Origin: JAMCXS01 sp964459065
Lineage (GTDB): Bacteria; Acidobacteriota; Terriglobia; UBA7540
DNA: 8,463 bases
Assembly: GCA_964459065.1 (NCBI GenBank)
Contig: CAYWMN010000168.1
Span: 1 to 8,463 of the forward strand
Reading direction: 5' to 3'
Positions 1 to 6,693 of this stretch are shown in pieces; the first letter of the stretch is position 1; each line of letters starts with the position of its first letter. Position numbers and translations under genes: made by a program. Below the pieces are notes generated by a model. That model was given only the letters and a program-made list of their open reading frames with translations, had not been told where the DNA came from and made no database searches.

Positions 1-717
1 TATTATAGGAACTTACAACCCGAAGTATTTAATTTAATTAAAGAAAACGAGGTTTTTGAATTAGAAAGTATTAGAGAGAAACTCTGTAGTAAAATAAATT
101 TTATTGCTGATGGATTAAGAGGATTACCTTCAGAATATAGTGCTCCGTGGTTTGTTGCACAGGAAAAGAAACGGAAAGGAAATAGACGAGACTTTATTTG
201 TAATGTTTGTGCAACACCTTTAGGGGCTAGCGATGCTCCTTTTAATCCTCAAGTTCTTGAAGATATTAGAAATAAAACTATCTGTCCTCCTAAATATGAA
301 GGGGAATTATTATTTTCATATATAGGAGATAAGATAGATGAAACAGATGTACAGTTCTTTGAAACACGTGGGGCTAAAAGATTAAAATGGTGGGGAGAAT
401 TACCTTTTGGTAGACCTGACCAAAAACATAATTATGTGATTGGCGTAGACCCATCTTATGGTTTGGGAAATGCTAATTCTGCGGCTATTATATATGATGT
501 AAATACAAGAGAGCAGATAGGTTGTTTCATAGATGCAAACACTCCTCCTGAAGAATTTGCTGATATAGTAGTAGCTTTAGCTTATTGGATAGGAGGAACT
601 AATACCCCCTTCCTTATTTGGGAAAGTAATGCTGGTTGTGGACAAAACTTTGGTCAAAGAATAGTTTATCAAAACTATCCCTGGGCAACCTGGACTCGGG
701 CCTCATCGCTCTATTGA
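1..717 (+). CDS. Phage terminase large subunit, partial (end of ATPase region, linker and start of nuclease domain)
   Basis: Frame 1 is open from the left edge to a TGA at 715-717, so the true start lies outside the window. Large terminases pump phage DNA into the prohead with an N-terminal ATPase and cut it with a C-terminal RNase H-like nuclease. Seen here: a linker-like stretch around residues 64-90 (CNVCATPLGASDAPFNPQVL), resembling the segment between the two terminase domains, then VIGVDPSYGLGNANSAAIIY, a typical first strand of the nuclease with catalytic-type Asp150. A second acidic residue is Glu208 in WESNAGCG. The final acidic motif is missing: the reading frame enters foreign GC-rich DNA at about 680-700, and the last ~10 residues (after about NYP) are probably not terminase. 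Walker A and B motifs would lie upstream of the window. Base and codon use (AGA, TTA, AT-ending codons) differ sharply from everything to the right. Family assignment is by motif reading only; no neighbouring phage gene is visible to support it. Confidence 0.8.
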   Translation, partial: YYRNLQPEVFNLIKENEVFELESIREKLCSKINFIADGLRGLPSEYSAPWFVAQEKKRKGNRRDFICNVCATPLGASDAPFNPQVLEDIRNKTICPPKYEGELLFSYIGDKIDETDVQFFETRGAKRLKWWGELPFGRPDQKHNYVIGVDPSYGLGNANSAAIIYDVNTREQIGCFIDANTPPEEFADIVVALAYWIGGTNTPFLIWESNAGCGQNFGQRIVYQNYPWATWTRASSLY

Positions 718-2621
718 TTCTTCTTGCCACGCTTCCGTATCTGAATACGCTCTTCAACGGCTTCGTTTATGATGACAACCGCCAGGTTCTCGACAATCCC
801 TACTTAAGAAGCTTTCACTACCTTCCCAAAGTATTCGGAACGACGGTTTGGTCGTTTGTGGGAGCGCAAGGCGTTTCCAACTATTACCGTCCCATCATGA
901 CGCTCGGGTACCTGTTCTGCTATCAGGTCTTTGGTCCGCTCGCCTATGGATTCCATCTGGTCAATGTTTGTCTGAACGCAGGCATTGTCTGTCTGGTGTT
1001 TGTTATCGCGCGGAAGATGTCTCGCAACCGCGGGCTGGCGTTTGTGGCAGCCGGTCTGTTTGCCCTTCATCCCGTTCACACGGAAGCGGTGGCTTGGATT
1101 GCGGCGGTCACAACCCTTGAACTGACTTTCTTCTACCTGCTGACCTTCTGGCTTTTTCTCAATATCGCCCGTCCGGAGGGGAAGCGGTCGGCGTGGGTTG
1201 AACTCGCCATGGTCGCGAGTTTTGCCCTCACCATTTTTTCCAAGGAACAGTCGCTGACGTTGCCTCTGGTGGCGATGATCTATGAGCACTTTTACCGGGA
1301 AGACCGCCGGCAAACAACCTGGGGACAAAAATTCGGACGTTACGGTGTGCTGTGGCTGATGGATATCGCTTACGTCGTTTTTCGGGTTGAGCGGTTGGGC
1401 GCCTTTGCTCCGCAGATTCAATTGTCGAAGCTGGGCTGGTACCCCTGCGTTTTGTCGGCAATCGCCTTAATCGGGCAATATGTCGGGAAGCTTTTCTGGC
1501 CCGTGGAGCTGTGTGCTTACTACGTCTTTCATAAAGGCGCTTCGCTATGGGAGCCGCGCGTGATGGCCGGTTCCGCGATCGTGCTTTTGTGCGGGGTGAT
1601 GGTTGTTGTCCTCTGGCGGCGCGCCAGGATGGCCACGTTCGGGTTTGTATGGTTTTTTGCGACGCTGGCCCCTGTGCTGGACCTCCGTTTTCTTGCCGGG
1701 AATGTTTTTGCTGAGCGATACCTTTATTTGCCCTCGGTAGGATTCTGTTGGTTGATCGGCTGGGCCGGAATGTGGTTGTGGCGGGATGTTTTTCGCGAAC
1801 GCCGCCATGGGCGCCAAGCCCTGTTGGCTGCCGCAGGTCTTGTTGCTGTTTTGTTTGCGGTTCGGGTCGTGGCTCGCAACCGCGACTGGCACGACGACCG
1901 TACCCTTTACGAGCAGACGTTGAAGGTTTCCCCGAACGCCATTCATATTCGGGAAAACCTGGGAGTTGTCGACTGGAATCACGGGGACCTGGCGGGGGCG
2001 GCAAAGCAGTGGAGGATGTCGCTCAAAATCAATCCCGGCGACCCTATTGCCCTGAACAACCTGGGCCTGATTTATGCCAAAAAGAAGCAGTACCAGGAGG
2101 CCGAACGTTATTTTCGGCAAGCGATGTTGAGAAAGCCCGACTATACCGATCCGCACCTGAACCTGGGAAGTATGGAACTGGATCGTGGCAAGTTTGACAA
2201 GGCGGAATGGCAGCTTCGCGCCGCGGTGGCTCTTTCACCCCTGCTCCCAAGTTGCCGCAACCAGCTGGGCAAGCTCTACCTTAAACAGGGCCGGCTGTCC
2301 GCAGCGGAAAGAGAATTTTCCAGATCGGTAGCCTCCGCGCCCAACTTCCAGGGGTATGACGGGCTGGGTGACGTATACTTGAAAAAGGGCGATAACGCGC
2401 GCGCACAACACAACTTTGCGTCTGCGGCTTCCCTGAATCCGTATGACGCCCGCGCGTATTTTGGTTTGGCTCAGGTTGCCGCAAGGCAGGGCCGGAGGGT
2501 GGAAGCTCTTAAGAACTACGCACGAGGGTTTGAAACCGATCCGAACAACCCTGAGGCAAGAATCGCCGTCAAACAGCTGAGGTTGGAAGCGAAGAATGGA
2601 AAAGCAACGCAAGAGCCCTGA
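636..2621 (+). CDS. TMTC-like multi-pass membrane protein with C-terminal TPR repeats (native N-terminus missing)
   Basis: Numbering is from the ATG at 636, but that codon lies in phage-derived DNA; real sequence starts at about residue 18-22, so this is a 5'-truncated gene with a fortuitous start. The N-terminal ~415 residues are hydrophobic with roughly ten membrane segments. Motifs match the bacterial relatives of TMTC (GT-C fold O-mannosyltransferase-like) proteins: FVYDDN at 43-48 in the first extracytoplasmic loop, where GT-C enzymes place acidic catalytic residues; NYYRPI at 82-87; HPVHTEAVAW at 145-154; FSKEQSLTLP at 201-210; FAERYLYLPSVGF at 358-370. Residues ~436-645 form about six TPR units (for example ALNNLGLIYAKKKQYQEAER and HLNLGSMELDRGKFDKAEW), probably on the opposite side of the membrane from, or projecting next to, the active site. 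The likely role is glycosyl transfer from a lipid-linked sugar to a protein or glycan; donor and acceptor are unknown. The gene overlaps lolA by 26 bp, suggesting translational coupling. Any native promoter is lost at the junction. Confidence 0.8.
   Translation: MWTKLWSKNSLSKLSLGNLDSGLIALLILLATLPYLNTLFNGFVYDDNRQVLDNPYLRSFHYLPKVFGTTVWSFVGAQGVSNYYRPIMTLGYLFCYQVFGPLAYGFHLVNVCLNAGIVCLVFVIARKMSRNRGLAFVAAGLFALHPVHTEAVAWIAAVTTLELTFFYLLTFWLFLNIARPEGKRSAWVELAMVASFALTIFSKEQSLTLPLVAMIYEHFYREDRRQTTWGQKFGRYGVLWLMDIAYVVFRVERLGAFAPQIQLSKLGWYPCVLSAIALIGQYVGKLFWPVELCAYYVFHKGASLWEPRVMAGSAIVLLCGVMVVVLWRRARMATFGFVWFFATLAPVLDLRFLAGNVFAERYLYLPSVGFCWLIGWAGMWLWRDVFRERRHGRQALLAAAGLVAVLFAVRVVARNRDWHDDRTLYEQTLKVSPNAIHIRENLGVVDWNHGDLAGAAKQWRMSLKINPGDPIALNNLGLIYAKKKQYQEAERYFRQAMLRKPDYTDPHLNLGSMELDRGKFDKAEWQLRAAVALSPLLPSCRNQLGKLYLKQGRLSAAEREFSRSVASAPNFQGYDGLGDVYLKKGDNARAQHNFASAASLNPYDARAYFGLAQVAARQGRRVEALKNYARGFETDPNNPEARIAVKQLRLEAKNGKATQEP
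676..705. other. Junction between AT-rich phage DNA and GC-rich chromosomal DNA
   Basis: Terminase-like protein sequence stops making sense in frame 1 just after NYP (about 684). Protein typical of the first membrane helix of the TMTC-like gene begins in frame 3 at about 690-700. Base composition changes abruptly over the same few bases. Both genes are broken here: the terminase loses its C-terminus and the membrane protein loses its native start. I see no inverted repeat, target duplication, integrase or tRNA attachment site at the join. A chimeric assembly join is the simplest reading; a real recombination or deletion within a prophage is the alternative. The exact breakpoint cannot be fixed by eye. 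Confidence 0.75.
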
Positions 2622-3309
2622 GCGCCGGATTGTCCTGCGCGCGATGGGACTCATCGTGATTGGCGGAATCGTATTGGCGATACTCCCCGGTGTGGTGCTG
2701 GGGGCCGGGTCGGTGGCGCAGCTGCCCCTGGGTCGGTTTATCAAAGAAGTTCAAAAGAGCTACCACCAGGTGCACGCACTGCGTGCGCATTTCAAGCAGA
2801 CCTACACGTCCGGAGGCAGAACCCGAGTGGAGTCCGGCACGGTCGTTTTTGCCCGGGGCGGGCGCATGCGGTGGGATTACCAGGAGCCCGGCAAGAAGAT
2901 TTTCTTGTCAAATAAAAAGGAAGTCTTGCTTTACCTTCCCGCTGAGAATCAGCTCAATCGCTCCTCGCTCAAAGCAAGCCGGGACTTCCGCGTACCGTTT
3001 CGGCTGTTGCTTTCCCGAATGGACCTTGGGAAAGTGTTTTCAAAATTTGAAGATGCCGGAGAAGCGTTCAAGCATGATTCCCGAGACCGCGTGATCCGCG
3101 CTTACCCGAAGCATGGGAAAAGGGAAGGGTATCGGAACGTGGTGATTGAGTTTGACCCGCAAATGAACATTCGGCGCCTCGAGCTTCTTTATACGGACGG
3201 CAGTGTCATGCGGTTTACTTTCAACCATATAGACCGGAACCCGCGCATATCCTCTTTGCTGTTTCACTTCACGCCTCCTCCCGGAACGCAGATCGTCAAT
3301 CAGCATTAG
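2596..3309 (+). CDS. lolA: LolA-family outer-membrane lipoprotein carrier protein
   Basis: 237 residues, close to the usual LolA size (about 200) plus a long N-terminal segment. LolA is a periplasmic chaperone that takes lipoproteins released by the LolCDE transporter and carries them to the outer membrane. Seen here: a basic N-terminus (KQRKSPERR), a hydrophobic stretch at about 18-37 ending VVLGAG, consistent with a Sec signal peptide cleaved near residue 37-39, and then the LolA pattern: LRAHFKQTY (62-70), a SGTVVF strand (80-85), GRMRWDYQEPGKK (89-101), and LLYLPAENQLNR (111-122). PFRLLLSRMDLGKVF (134-148) fits the later half of the fold. The start at 2596 lies inside the preceding gene and has only a weak GGAAG-type ribosome site, so coupling to upstream translation is likely. 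An in-frame ATG at 2644 (residue 17) would shorten the basic region and is a less attractive start. No LolB is visible in the window, and many non-gammaproteobacterial genomes lack it. The paralogous LolA-like proteins found in other pathways cannot be excluded. Confidence 0.85.
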   Translation: MEKQRKSPERRIVLRAMGLIVIGGIVLAILPGVVLGAGSVAQLPLGRFIKEVQKSYHQVHALRAHFKQTYTSGGRTRVESGTVVFARGGRMRWDYQEPGKKIFLSNKKEVLLYLPAENQLNRSSLKASRDFRVPFRLLLSRMDLGKVFSKFEDAGEAFKHDSRDRVIRAYPKHGKREGYRNVVIEFDPQMNIRRLELLYTDGSVMRFTFNHIDRNPRISSLLFHFTPPPGTQIVNQH

Positions 3310-3346
3310 GTCGAAGTCCAGCGACGAATAGGATTAGCAGGAAAGT

Positions 3347-4180
3347 CTAGGAAAGGCCGTGGGCCCGGAGGGCTGCGGCGACGCCGTCGTCGTCGTTCGA
3401 GAGTGTCTGGTGCCATCCCTCGCGCTTAAGCTCCGGGCATGCGTTGGCCATGACCACCGGGTGACCGACCATATGGAGCATTTCGAGATCGTTGTAGTTA
3501 TCTCCGATCGCCATGACTTCGCCCGGTTCGTACCCATTACCGTCGAGCCACCACTTGAGGGCGCTCCCCTTTGAACAGCCCCGGTTCATGACGTCCAGCA
3601 ATGAAACATTTCGAGCGATATATTTTGTCCAGCTTAAATGAGTGAGTTTGTTGGCCGGGCAGGAGCGCAGCAGCGCGTCCAGGGGTTCGAGCGAGGCTGG
3701 CGCTCCGCCGAACATGACCTGGACGGGATCTTCGGGCAGGGATGAAGGCAGGTCCGCAACTTGTACCAGGCAGTCCGGAGCCGTCTTGAGATACCATCGA
3801 AGCGGCCCATCCAGCGAGGCGTTTTTCTGCATCATTACCTGGCCGCGTCCATGCTGGTGGAAAATGGCGACGGCGTAGGGCCGGTAATCGACGGAAGCTT
3901 CCAGCACCTGGCGGGCCGTATTTCTGGGGAGAAAATTCCGGCGGAAAACGTTCCCTGAAAGGTTGGCCACCAAGGCGCCATTCGATGTGATCACCGCCGC
4001 GGGGGTGGGCAAAGGTTCAAGAATCCGGAGGGCGGAATGAAATCTTCGTCCCGTTGTAATCAGCAATTGGACGCCGTGCCGGACGGCAGCTTGGAGAGCC
4101 TTGCGATTTGGCTGCGAGATTTCCTGACGGCTATTGAGAAGCGTTCCGTCAAGGTCAATTGCAATCAGGCGGATGGCCAT
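3347..4180 (-). CDS. Cof-type HAD-IIB family hydrolase (sugar-phosphate or FMN-type phosphatase)
   Basis: 277 residues, the normal length for Cof-like phosphatases of the haloacid dehalogenase superfamily, which remove phosphate from small metabolites such as sugar phosphates, PLP or FMN through an aspartyl-phosphate intermediate in the cytoplasm. All four motifs are present: motif I IDLDGTLL with nucleophile Asp9 and acid/base Asp11; motif II TTGRR with Thr43; motif III Lys204 in CSKGSALKWW; motif IV GDNYNDLEML with Asp227 and Asp231 for Mg2+. The region between motifs II and III (about 85-195) is the C2B cap that sets specificity; it does not tell me the substrate. The gene converges on lolA with a 37 bp gap in which I see no clear hairpin plus T-run terminator. 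The start ATG (4178-4180) has no strong Shine-Dalgarno sequence, but motif I lies eight residues in, as expected for the family, which supports this start. Confidence 0.92.
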   Translation of the reverse strand: MAIRLIAIDLDGTLLNSRQEISQPNRKALQAAVRHGVQLLITTGRRFHSALRILEPLPTPAAVITSNGALVANLSGNVFRRNFLPRNTARQVLEASVDYRPYAVAIFHQHGRGQVMMQKNASLDGPLRWYLKTAPDCLVQVADLPSSLPEDPVQVMFGGAPASLEPLDALLRSCPANKLTHLSWTKYIARNVSLLDVMNRGCSKGSALKWWLDGNGYEPGEVMAIGDNYNDLEMLHMVGHPVVMANACPELKREGWHQTLSNDDDGVAAALRAHGLS

Positions 4181-4295
4181 GTCTTTTCGAAGGAAACCTT
4201 GCTTGTTCCCCTGTTATGTGCGAGATGCAGCACGGTAGGGACATGTTTTCTGGCGTCCCCTGGGGCCTGTGCGGCCTTCGGGAGTGCGGTCAAAA
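4181..4295. other. Intergenic region upstream of the HAD gene and tRNA
   Basis: This stretch separates the divergently oriented HAD phosphatase gene (-) and tRNA-Ala gene (+), and should include the 5' leader of the former. It contains the short palindrome CCCCTGGGG (4257-4265) and a GGCC-rich patch. On the - strand a TTGTTA/GATACT pair within the tRNA promoter region is a weak promoter candidate for the HAD gene. I see no protein-coding gene or recognisable RNA here; the reading frames that cross it are shadows. Confidence 0.4.
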
Positions 4296-4325
4296 TTGTC
4301 AGTATCAAATAGCCCATGTTATATT
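4296..4325 (+). promoter_or_regulatory. Sigma-70-type promoter for tRNA-Ala
   Basis: TTGTCA (4296-4301) and TATATT (4320-4325), each five of six matches to the consensus, are separated by 18 bp. Transcription would start near 4332, giving a leader of about 19 nt before the mature tRNA 5' end at 4351, a normal arrangement for a tRNA with its own promoter. The region is distinctly AT-rich compared with its surroundings. Confidence 0.65.
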
Positions 4326-4350
4326 AACAAAGTTAAGTCACCTGCATCAT

Positions 4351-4426
4351 GGGCGCGTAGCTCAGTTGGGAGAGCGCGGCGTTCGCAACGCTGAGGTCGA
4401 GGGTTCGAATCCCTTCGCGTCCACCA
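4351..4426 (+). tRNA. tRNA-Ala (anticodon CGC)
   Basis: The 76-nt sequence folds as a complete cloverleaf: 7-bp acceptor GGGCGCG/CGCGTCC, D stem GCTC/GAGC, anticodon stem CGGCG/CGCTG with loop TTCGCAA, short variable loop AGGTC, T stem GAGGG/CCCTT with loop TTCGAAT, then discriminator A and a genomically encoded CCA. The anticodon CGC reads the alanine codon GCG. The acceptor has the G3-U70 wobble pair (third pair G-T in DNA), the key identity element for alanyl-tRNA synthetase, which confirms the assignment. It stands alone rather than in a tRNA cluster. No integrase or duplicated 3' end that would mark use as a phage attachment site is visible. Confidence 0.97.
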
Positions 4427-4427
4427 T

Positions 4428-4445
4428 TGATGGGAATTTCCATCA
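4428..4445 (+). repeat. Short inverted repeat just after the tRNA 3' end
   Basis: TGATGG (4428-4433) and CCATCA (4440-4445) are perfect complements around a 6-nt loop GAATTT, starting one base after the encoded CCA. A second CCATCAA copy lies at 4467-4473 and could pair with TTGATGG (4427-4433) instead. It may be a trailer hairpin guiding 3' processing or a weak terminator, but no T-run follows, so a standard intrinsic terminator is not supported. Confidence 0.4.
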
Positions 4446-4539
4446 CGCGGACTGCACGGAAGAAATCCATCAATCAAGCTCCAGTGGCCGCTTGTGCTGG
4501 CCGATATAAATCATAGCGAAAGGCCCATGGCGGATTGCT

Positions 4540-4848
4540 ATGAAATGCTTGAGCTGTGGTCACGAAAATCCTGCATCCTGCCAATTCTGCATTCAATGCC
4601 ACACTCCCCTGCGCTTTACCTGCCCTGCCTGCCAGCACACACAGAACCACGGTGGCCAGTGCGACGCCTGCGGGGTCGTGTTCATTAAATACGCGGCAAT
4701 GCTGGCTTTTACCAATAAGAGCAAGCGGCAGCAGGAGCGCGCAAGAAAAGCGGGGCGCAATGCTATTGTCCGGCAGATCCTTCTTCTCCCAATAACCGGA
4801 GGGTGGTCACTGCTGAACTTCTTTCGGCGTTCGATGACGAGGGATTGA
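4540..4848 (+). CDS. Small double zinc-ribbon protein, function unknown
   Basis: 102 residues. The N-terminal half has two zinc-ribbon-like knuckle pairs: Cys3-x2-Cys6 with Cys14-x2-Cys17 (plus Cys20), then Cys28-x2-Cys31 with Cys41-x2-Cys44, so eight cysteines could bind two Zn2+ ions. The C-terminal half is basic (KSKRQQERARKAGR, about 60-73) and ends in a hydrophobic stretch (IVRQILLLPITGGWSLLNFF, about 76-95) that could be a membrane-associated or amphipathic helix. Zinc-ribbon modules of this kind mediate nucleic-acid or protein contacts; no specific role can be read here. The start ATG lacks a good Shine-Dalgarno sequence (GAAAGG at 4518-4523 is too distant). A TATAAA at 4505-4510 is a possible -10 element with a poor -35; otherwise transcription may run on from the tRNA. 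The cysteine pattern and in-frame stop make the ORF convincing as a gene, less so its exact start. Confidence 0.75.
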   Translation: MKCLSCGHENPASCQFCIQCHTPLRFTCPACQHTQNHGGQCDACGVVFIKYAAMLAFTNKSKRQQERARKAGRNAIVRQILLLPITGGWSLLNFFRRSMTRD

Positions 4849-4924
4849 GGCTCTTCCGGCAAGCGGCGGCCCTTCCAACTTGCACCACAACGAGTCAAGC
4901 TCCTGAAACGGCCGGCCGACGTGT

Positions 4925-6547
4925 TTATTTCTCTCTCTTGCTTGCCATGTAACTATCAGCATTGGTGCTCAGTTCCCGCGCCTGGCCCAGATGCTGGACG
5001 GCGTCTTCCACCAGGGGGTCGTCCTCGACGGTAATGCGGTCGGCAACGTTCTGCCCGTAAATATCTTCAACCAGCTGGACTTTGATATGCTGCCGGACGA
5101 AACTGAGTTCTTTTTGCAGGGCTTCTTTCGAGACTGGAATCTTTTGTTTTGCCAGAAATGTCTGGAATTCATCAAGAACGCTGTCCGTCACCTGGAAGTT
5201 GCGGGGAATGGTATTGTGAGCGGCCAGGTAGCTTTGGGCAAACTTGAAAAACGCCGCGTTTCGCACCAACGTTTGCTCGGTCGGGGTGAGCTTGACGGGA
5301 GGCACTTTGATGTCCGGGGTAATCCCGCCGCCGCCATAGACTTTGCGGCCGCCATCGGTGTGCCGGACCTCGGTATGGGGCGTAGGAACATCCTCGGGAT
5401 GGTAATAATAATCGTAGAGGGAAATATCATTGTAATTTCGCTGGATCAGGCGTCCGCTGGGCGTGTAATAACGGGCGGTGGTCAGAGCCAGCCCTGTATT
5501 GTCGCTGAGCGGATAGACGGTTTGGACCAGACCCTTTCCGAAACTCGTCTCTCCCATGACCAGCGCACGGTCGTGGTCCTGCAAGGCTCCGGTTACGATC
5601 TCGGCGGCGCTTGCCGTCATTCGGTTGATTAATACCACGATGGGATATTGGTTCCCATTATCCCCGTGAACAGCGTAATAACGCCTTTCGGGTGATGACC
5701 GGCCGTAGTGATAAACAATCAGTTGCCCTTTTTTAAGGAAGTGGTCGGCCACCTCAACGGCTTCCTGAAGTAACCCGCCGGGATTCCCACGCAGGTCGAG
5801 GATGAGGCCTTGCAGGTGCTTTCCATCCAGGTTCTTGAGGTCCTTCGTCAGCTCCGTATTCGTGGTTTCATTAAACCGGCTGATGTGGATATAGGCCACG
5901 TGCGGTTTGATCATGAAAGCGTCATTCACGCTATGTTGCGAAATCTCAGCCCGGGTAATTGAGAAAAGGAGGGGTTTGACCGAACCCTCGCGGTCAATGG
6001 TAACGTGGACGACGGTGCCTTTGGGTCCCTTCAGCATCTTGGCCACTTTTTCGACAGGGAGGCCCATCGCGGATTTCCCGTTGACCTTGGCGATCACGTC
6101 GCCGGGCCGCAGACCAGCGCGAAATGCCGGAGAGCCGGGAATCGGCGCTACGACGAAAGTCACCGGTTTTCCCATCTTGCCCGGTCGCGATTGGATGGAC
6201 ATCCCGACGCCGTAATACTTGCCCTCTTGTTCCTCCCGGAGTTCGGAAAAGGCGCGCCGATTAAAAAAGTTGGAGTGGGGGTCCAGGGTTCGCAACATCG
6301 CGGGGATCGCGCCCAGATAATTGCTGTTTGTTGGGCCGAATAGAGCTTTATCCGGGCTGACGGGATCAGCGTAGTTCTTTTGGATGTCGGCGTAAACCTT
6401 GGTAAACTTGCGCAGGCTTGCCTGGACCGCAGAGTTGCTGTCATTGGAGGTAGTGGCATCGAGCTGGCGACCGTAGACGCCGCCGAGCACAGCGCATAGC
6501 AATATTGTGAATAAAACAATCCAACCAGCCCGGCGCTTTTGCTTCAT
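4925..6547 (-). CDS. S41-family carboxy-terminal processing protease (CtpA/Prc type)
   Basis: 540 residues from the ATG at 6545-6547. S41 proteases sit in the periplasm or on the membrane and cleave proteins from the C-terminus using a Ser-Lys dyad, with a PDZ domain recognising the tail. Order seen: basic N-terminus MKQKRR, one hydrophobic segment at about 9-25 (signal peptide or anchor; no lipobox), an N-terminal helical region, a PDZ domain at about 112-198 (GVGMSIQ, SPAFRAGLRPGDVIAKVNG), and a protease core with LILDLRGNPGGLL (248-260), catalytic Ser313 in MTASAAEIVTGAL, and Lys338 in SFGKGLVQ. The 25-residue Ser-Lys spacing equals that of E. coli Prc (Ser430/Lys455). The C-terminal ~140 residues are an extra helical region. 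An ATG 15 codons upstream (6592) is rejected because AAGGAG sits 9 nt before the chosen ATG and the likely promoter lies downstream of the upstream ATG. The gene converges on the zinc-ribbon gene (76 bp gap, no clear terminator) and diverges from ileS. Its substrate is unknown. Confidence 0.93.
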   Translation of the reverse strand: MKQKRRAGWIVLFTILLCAVLGGVYGRQLDATTSNDSNSAVQASLRKFTKVYADIQKNYADPVSPDKALFGPTNSNYLGAIPAMLRTLDPHSNFFNRRAFSELREEQEGKYYGVGMSIQSRPGKMGKPVTFVVAPIPGSPAFRAGLRPGDVIAKVNGKSAMGLPVEKVAKMLKGPKGTVVHVTIDREGSVKPLLFSITRAEISQHSVNDAFMIKPHVAYIHISRFNETTNTELTKDLKNLDGKHLQGLILDLRGNPGGLLQEAVEVADHFLKKGQLIVYHYGRSSPERRYYAVHGDNGNQYPIVVLINRMTASAAEIVTGALQDHDRALVMGETSFGKGLVQTVYPLSDNTGLALTTARYYTPSGRLIQRNYNDISLYDYYYHPEDVPTPHTEVRHTDGGRKVYGGGGITPDIKVPPVKLTPTEQTLVRNAAFFKFAQSYLAAHNTIPRNFQVTDSVLDEFQTFLAKQKIPVSKEALQKELSFVRQHIKVQLVEDIYGQNVADRITVEDDPLVEDAVQHLGQARELSTNADSYMASKREK

Positions 6548-6556
6548 TGATGGCAG

Positions 6557-6562
6557 CTCCTT
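6557..6562 (-). promoter_or_regulatory. Ribosome binding site of the S41 protease gene
   Basis: AAGGAG on the - strand (CTCCTT on +) lies 9 nt upstream of the ATG at 6545-6547. It is the strongest Shine-Dalgarno match near this gene and decides the start in favour of the 540-residue protein over the ATG at 6592. Confidence 0.75.
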
Positions 6563-6575
6563 ACCTGCAAAGAAA

Positions 6576-6584
6576 AGTATAGCA
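6576..6584 (-). promoter_or_regulatory. Extended -10 promoter for the S41 protease gene
   Basis: On the - strand the sequence TGCTATACT gives an extended -10 element (TG-N-TATACT, five of six to TATAAT). No good -35 is visible 16-18 bp upstream, which is common for extended -10 promoters. Transcription would start near 6569, leaving a leader of about 22 nt that still contains the AAGGAG ribosome site. Confidence 0.5.
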
Positions 6585-6663
6585 TGGGGCATCGTTCGCC
6601 GAAAGAATCTGCAGGTTTCGTGAGGGTGAGCCTACCACAAGCCACAATCGGGAGCAACTTTAC

Positions 6664-6693
6664 TGGACACCGGGCGAATGCCTTCTCTATAAT
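6664..6693 (+). promoter_or_regulatory. Sigma-70-type promoter for ileS
   Basis: TGGACA (6664-6669, five of six matches) and a perfect TATAAT (6688-6693) are separated by 18 bp. Transcription would begin near 6700, about 25 nt before the ileS start codon. Such a short leader leaves no room for a T-box riboswitch, the tRNA-sensing control used for ileS in many Firmicutes. Confidence 0.7.

Noticed and set aside
1228..2004. Long antisense ORF (258 codons) opposite the TMTC-like gene
   Set aside because: Low-complexity Pro/Arg/Ser-rich product typical of an antisense frame in GC-rich coding DNA; the sense frame has clear family motifs.
3385..3397. GTC/GAC trinucleotide run resembling a microsatellite
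   Set aside because: It simply encodes three consecutive aspartates near the C-terminus of the HAD protein and is too short to count as a repeat locus.
4312..4354. GCCCATG (4312-4318) / CATGGGC (4348-4354) inverted repeat around the tRNA start
   Set aside because: One arm lies in the promoter spacer, upstream of the likely transcription start, so it cannot form in the RNA; at 7 bp it may be chance.
4351..4426. tRNA-Ala as an integration site for the phage segment
   Set aside because: The terminase fragment is 3.6 kb away and there is no integrase or duplicated tRNA 3' end.
4159..4509. A 116-codon + strand ORF running through the tRNA
   Set aside because: It reads straight through the tRNA-Ala gene (RVAQLGERGVRNAEVEGSNPF is the translated tRNA), a well-known kind of spurious ORF, and its first part is antisense to the HAD gene.
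4991..5632. 213-codon + strand ORF opposite the S41 protease
   Set aside because: Antisense shadow of a gene with intact catalytic Ser-Lys motifs.
6545..6592. Upstream start giving a 555-residue S41 protease
   Set aside because: The 15 extra codons overlap the likely promoter and ribosome site, and the shorter form begins with a typical basic signal-peptide N-terminus.
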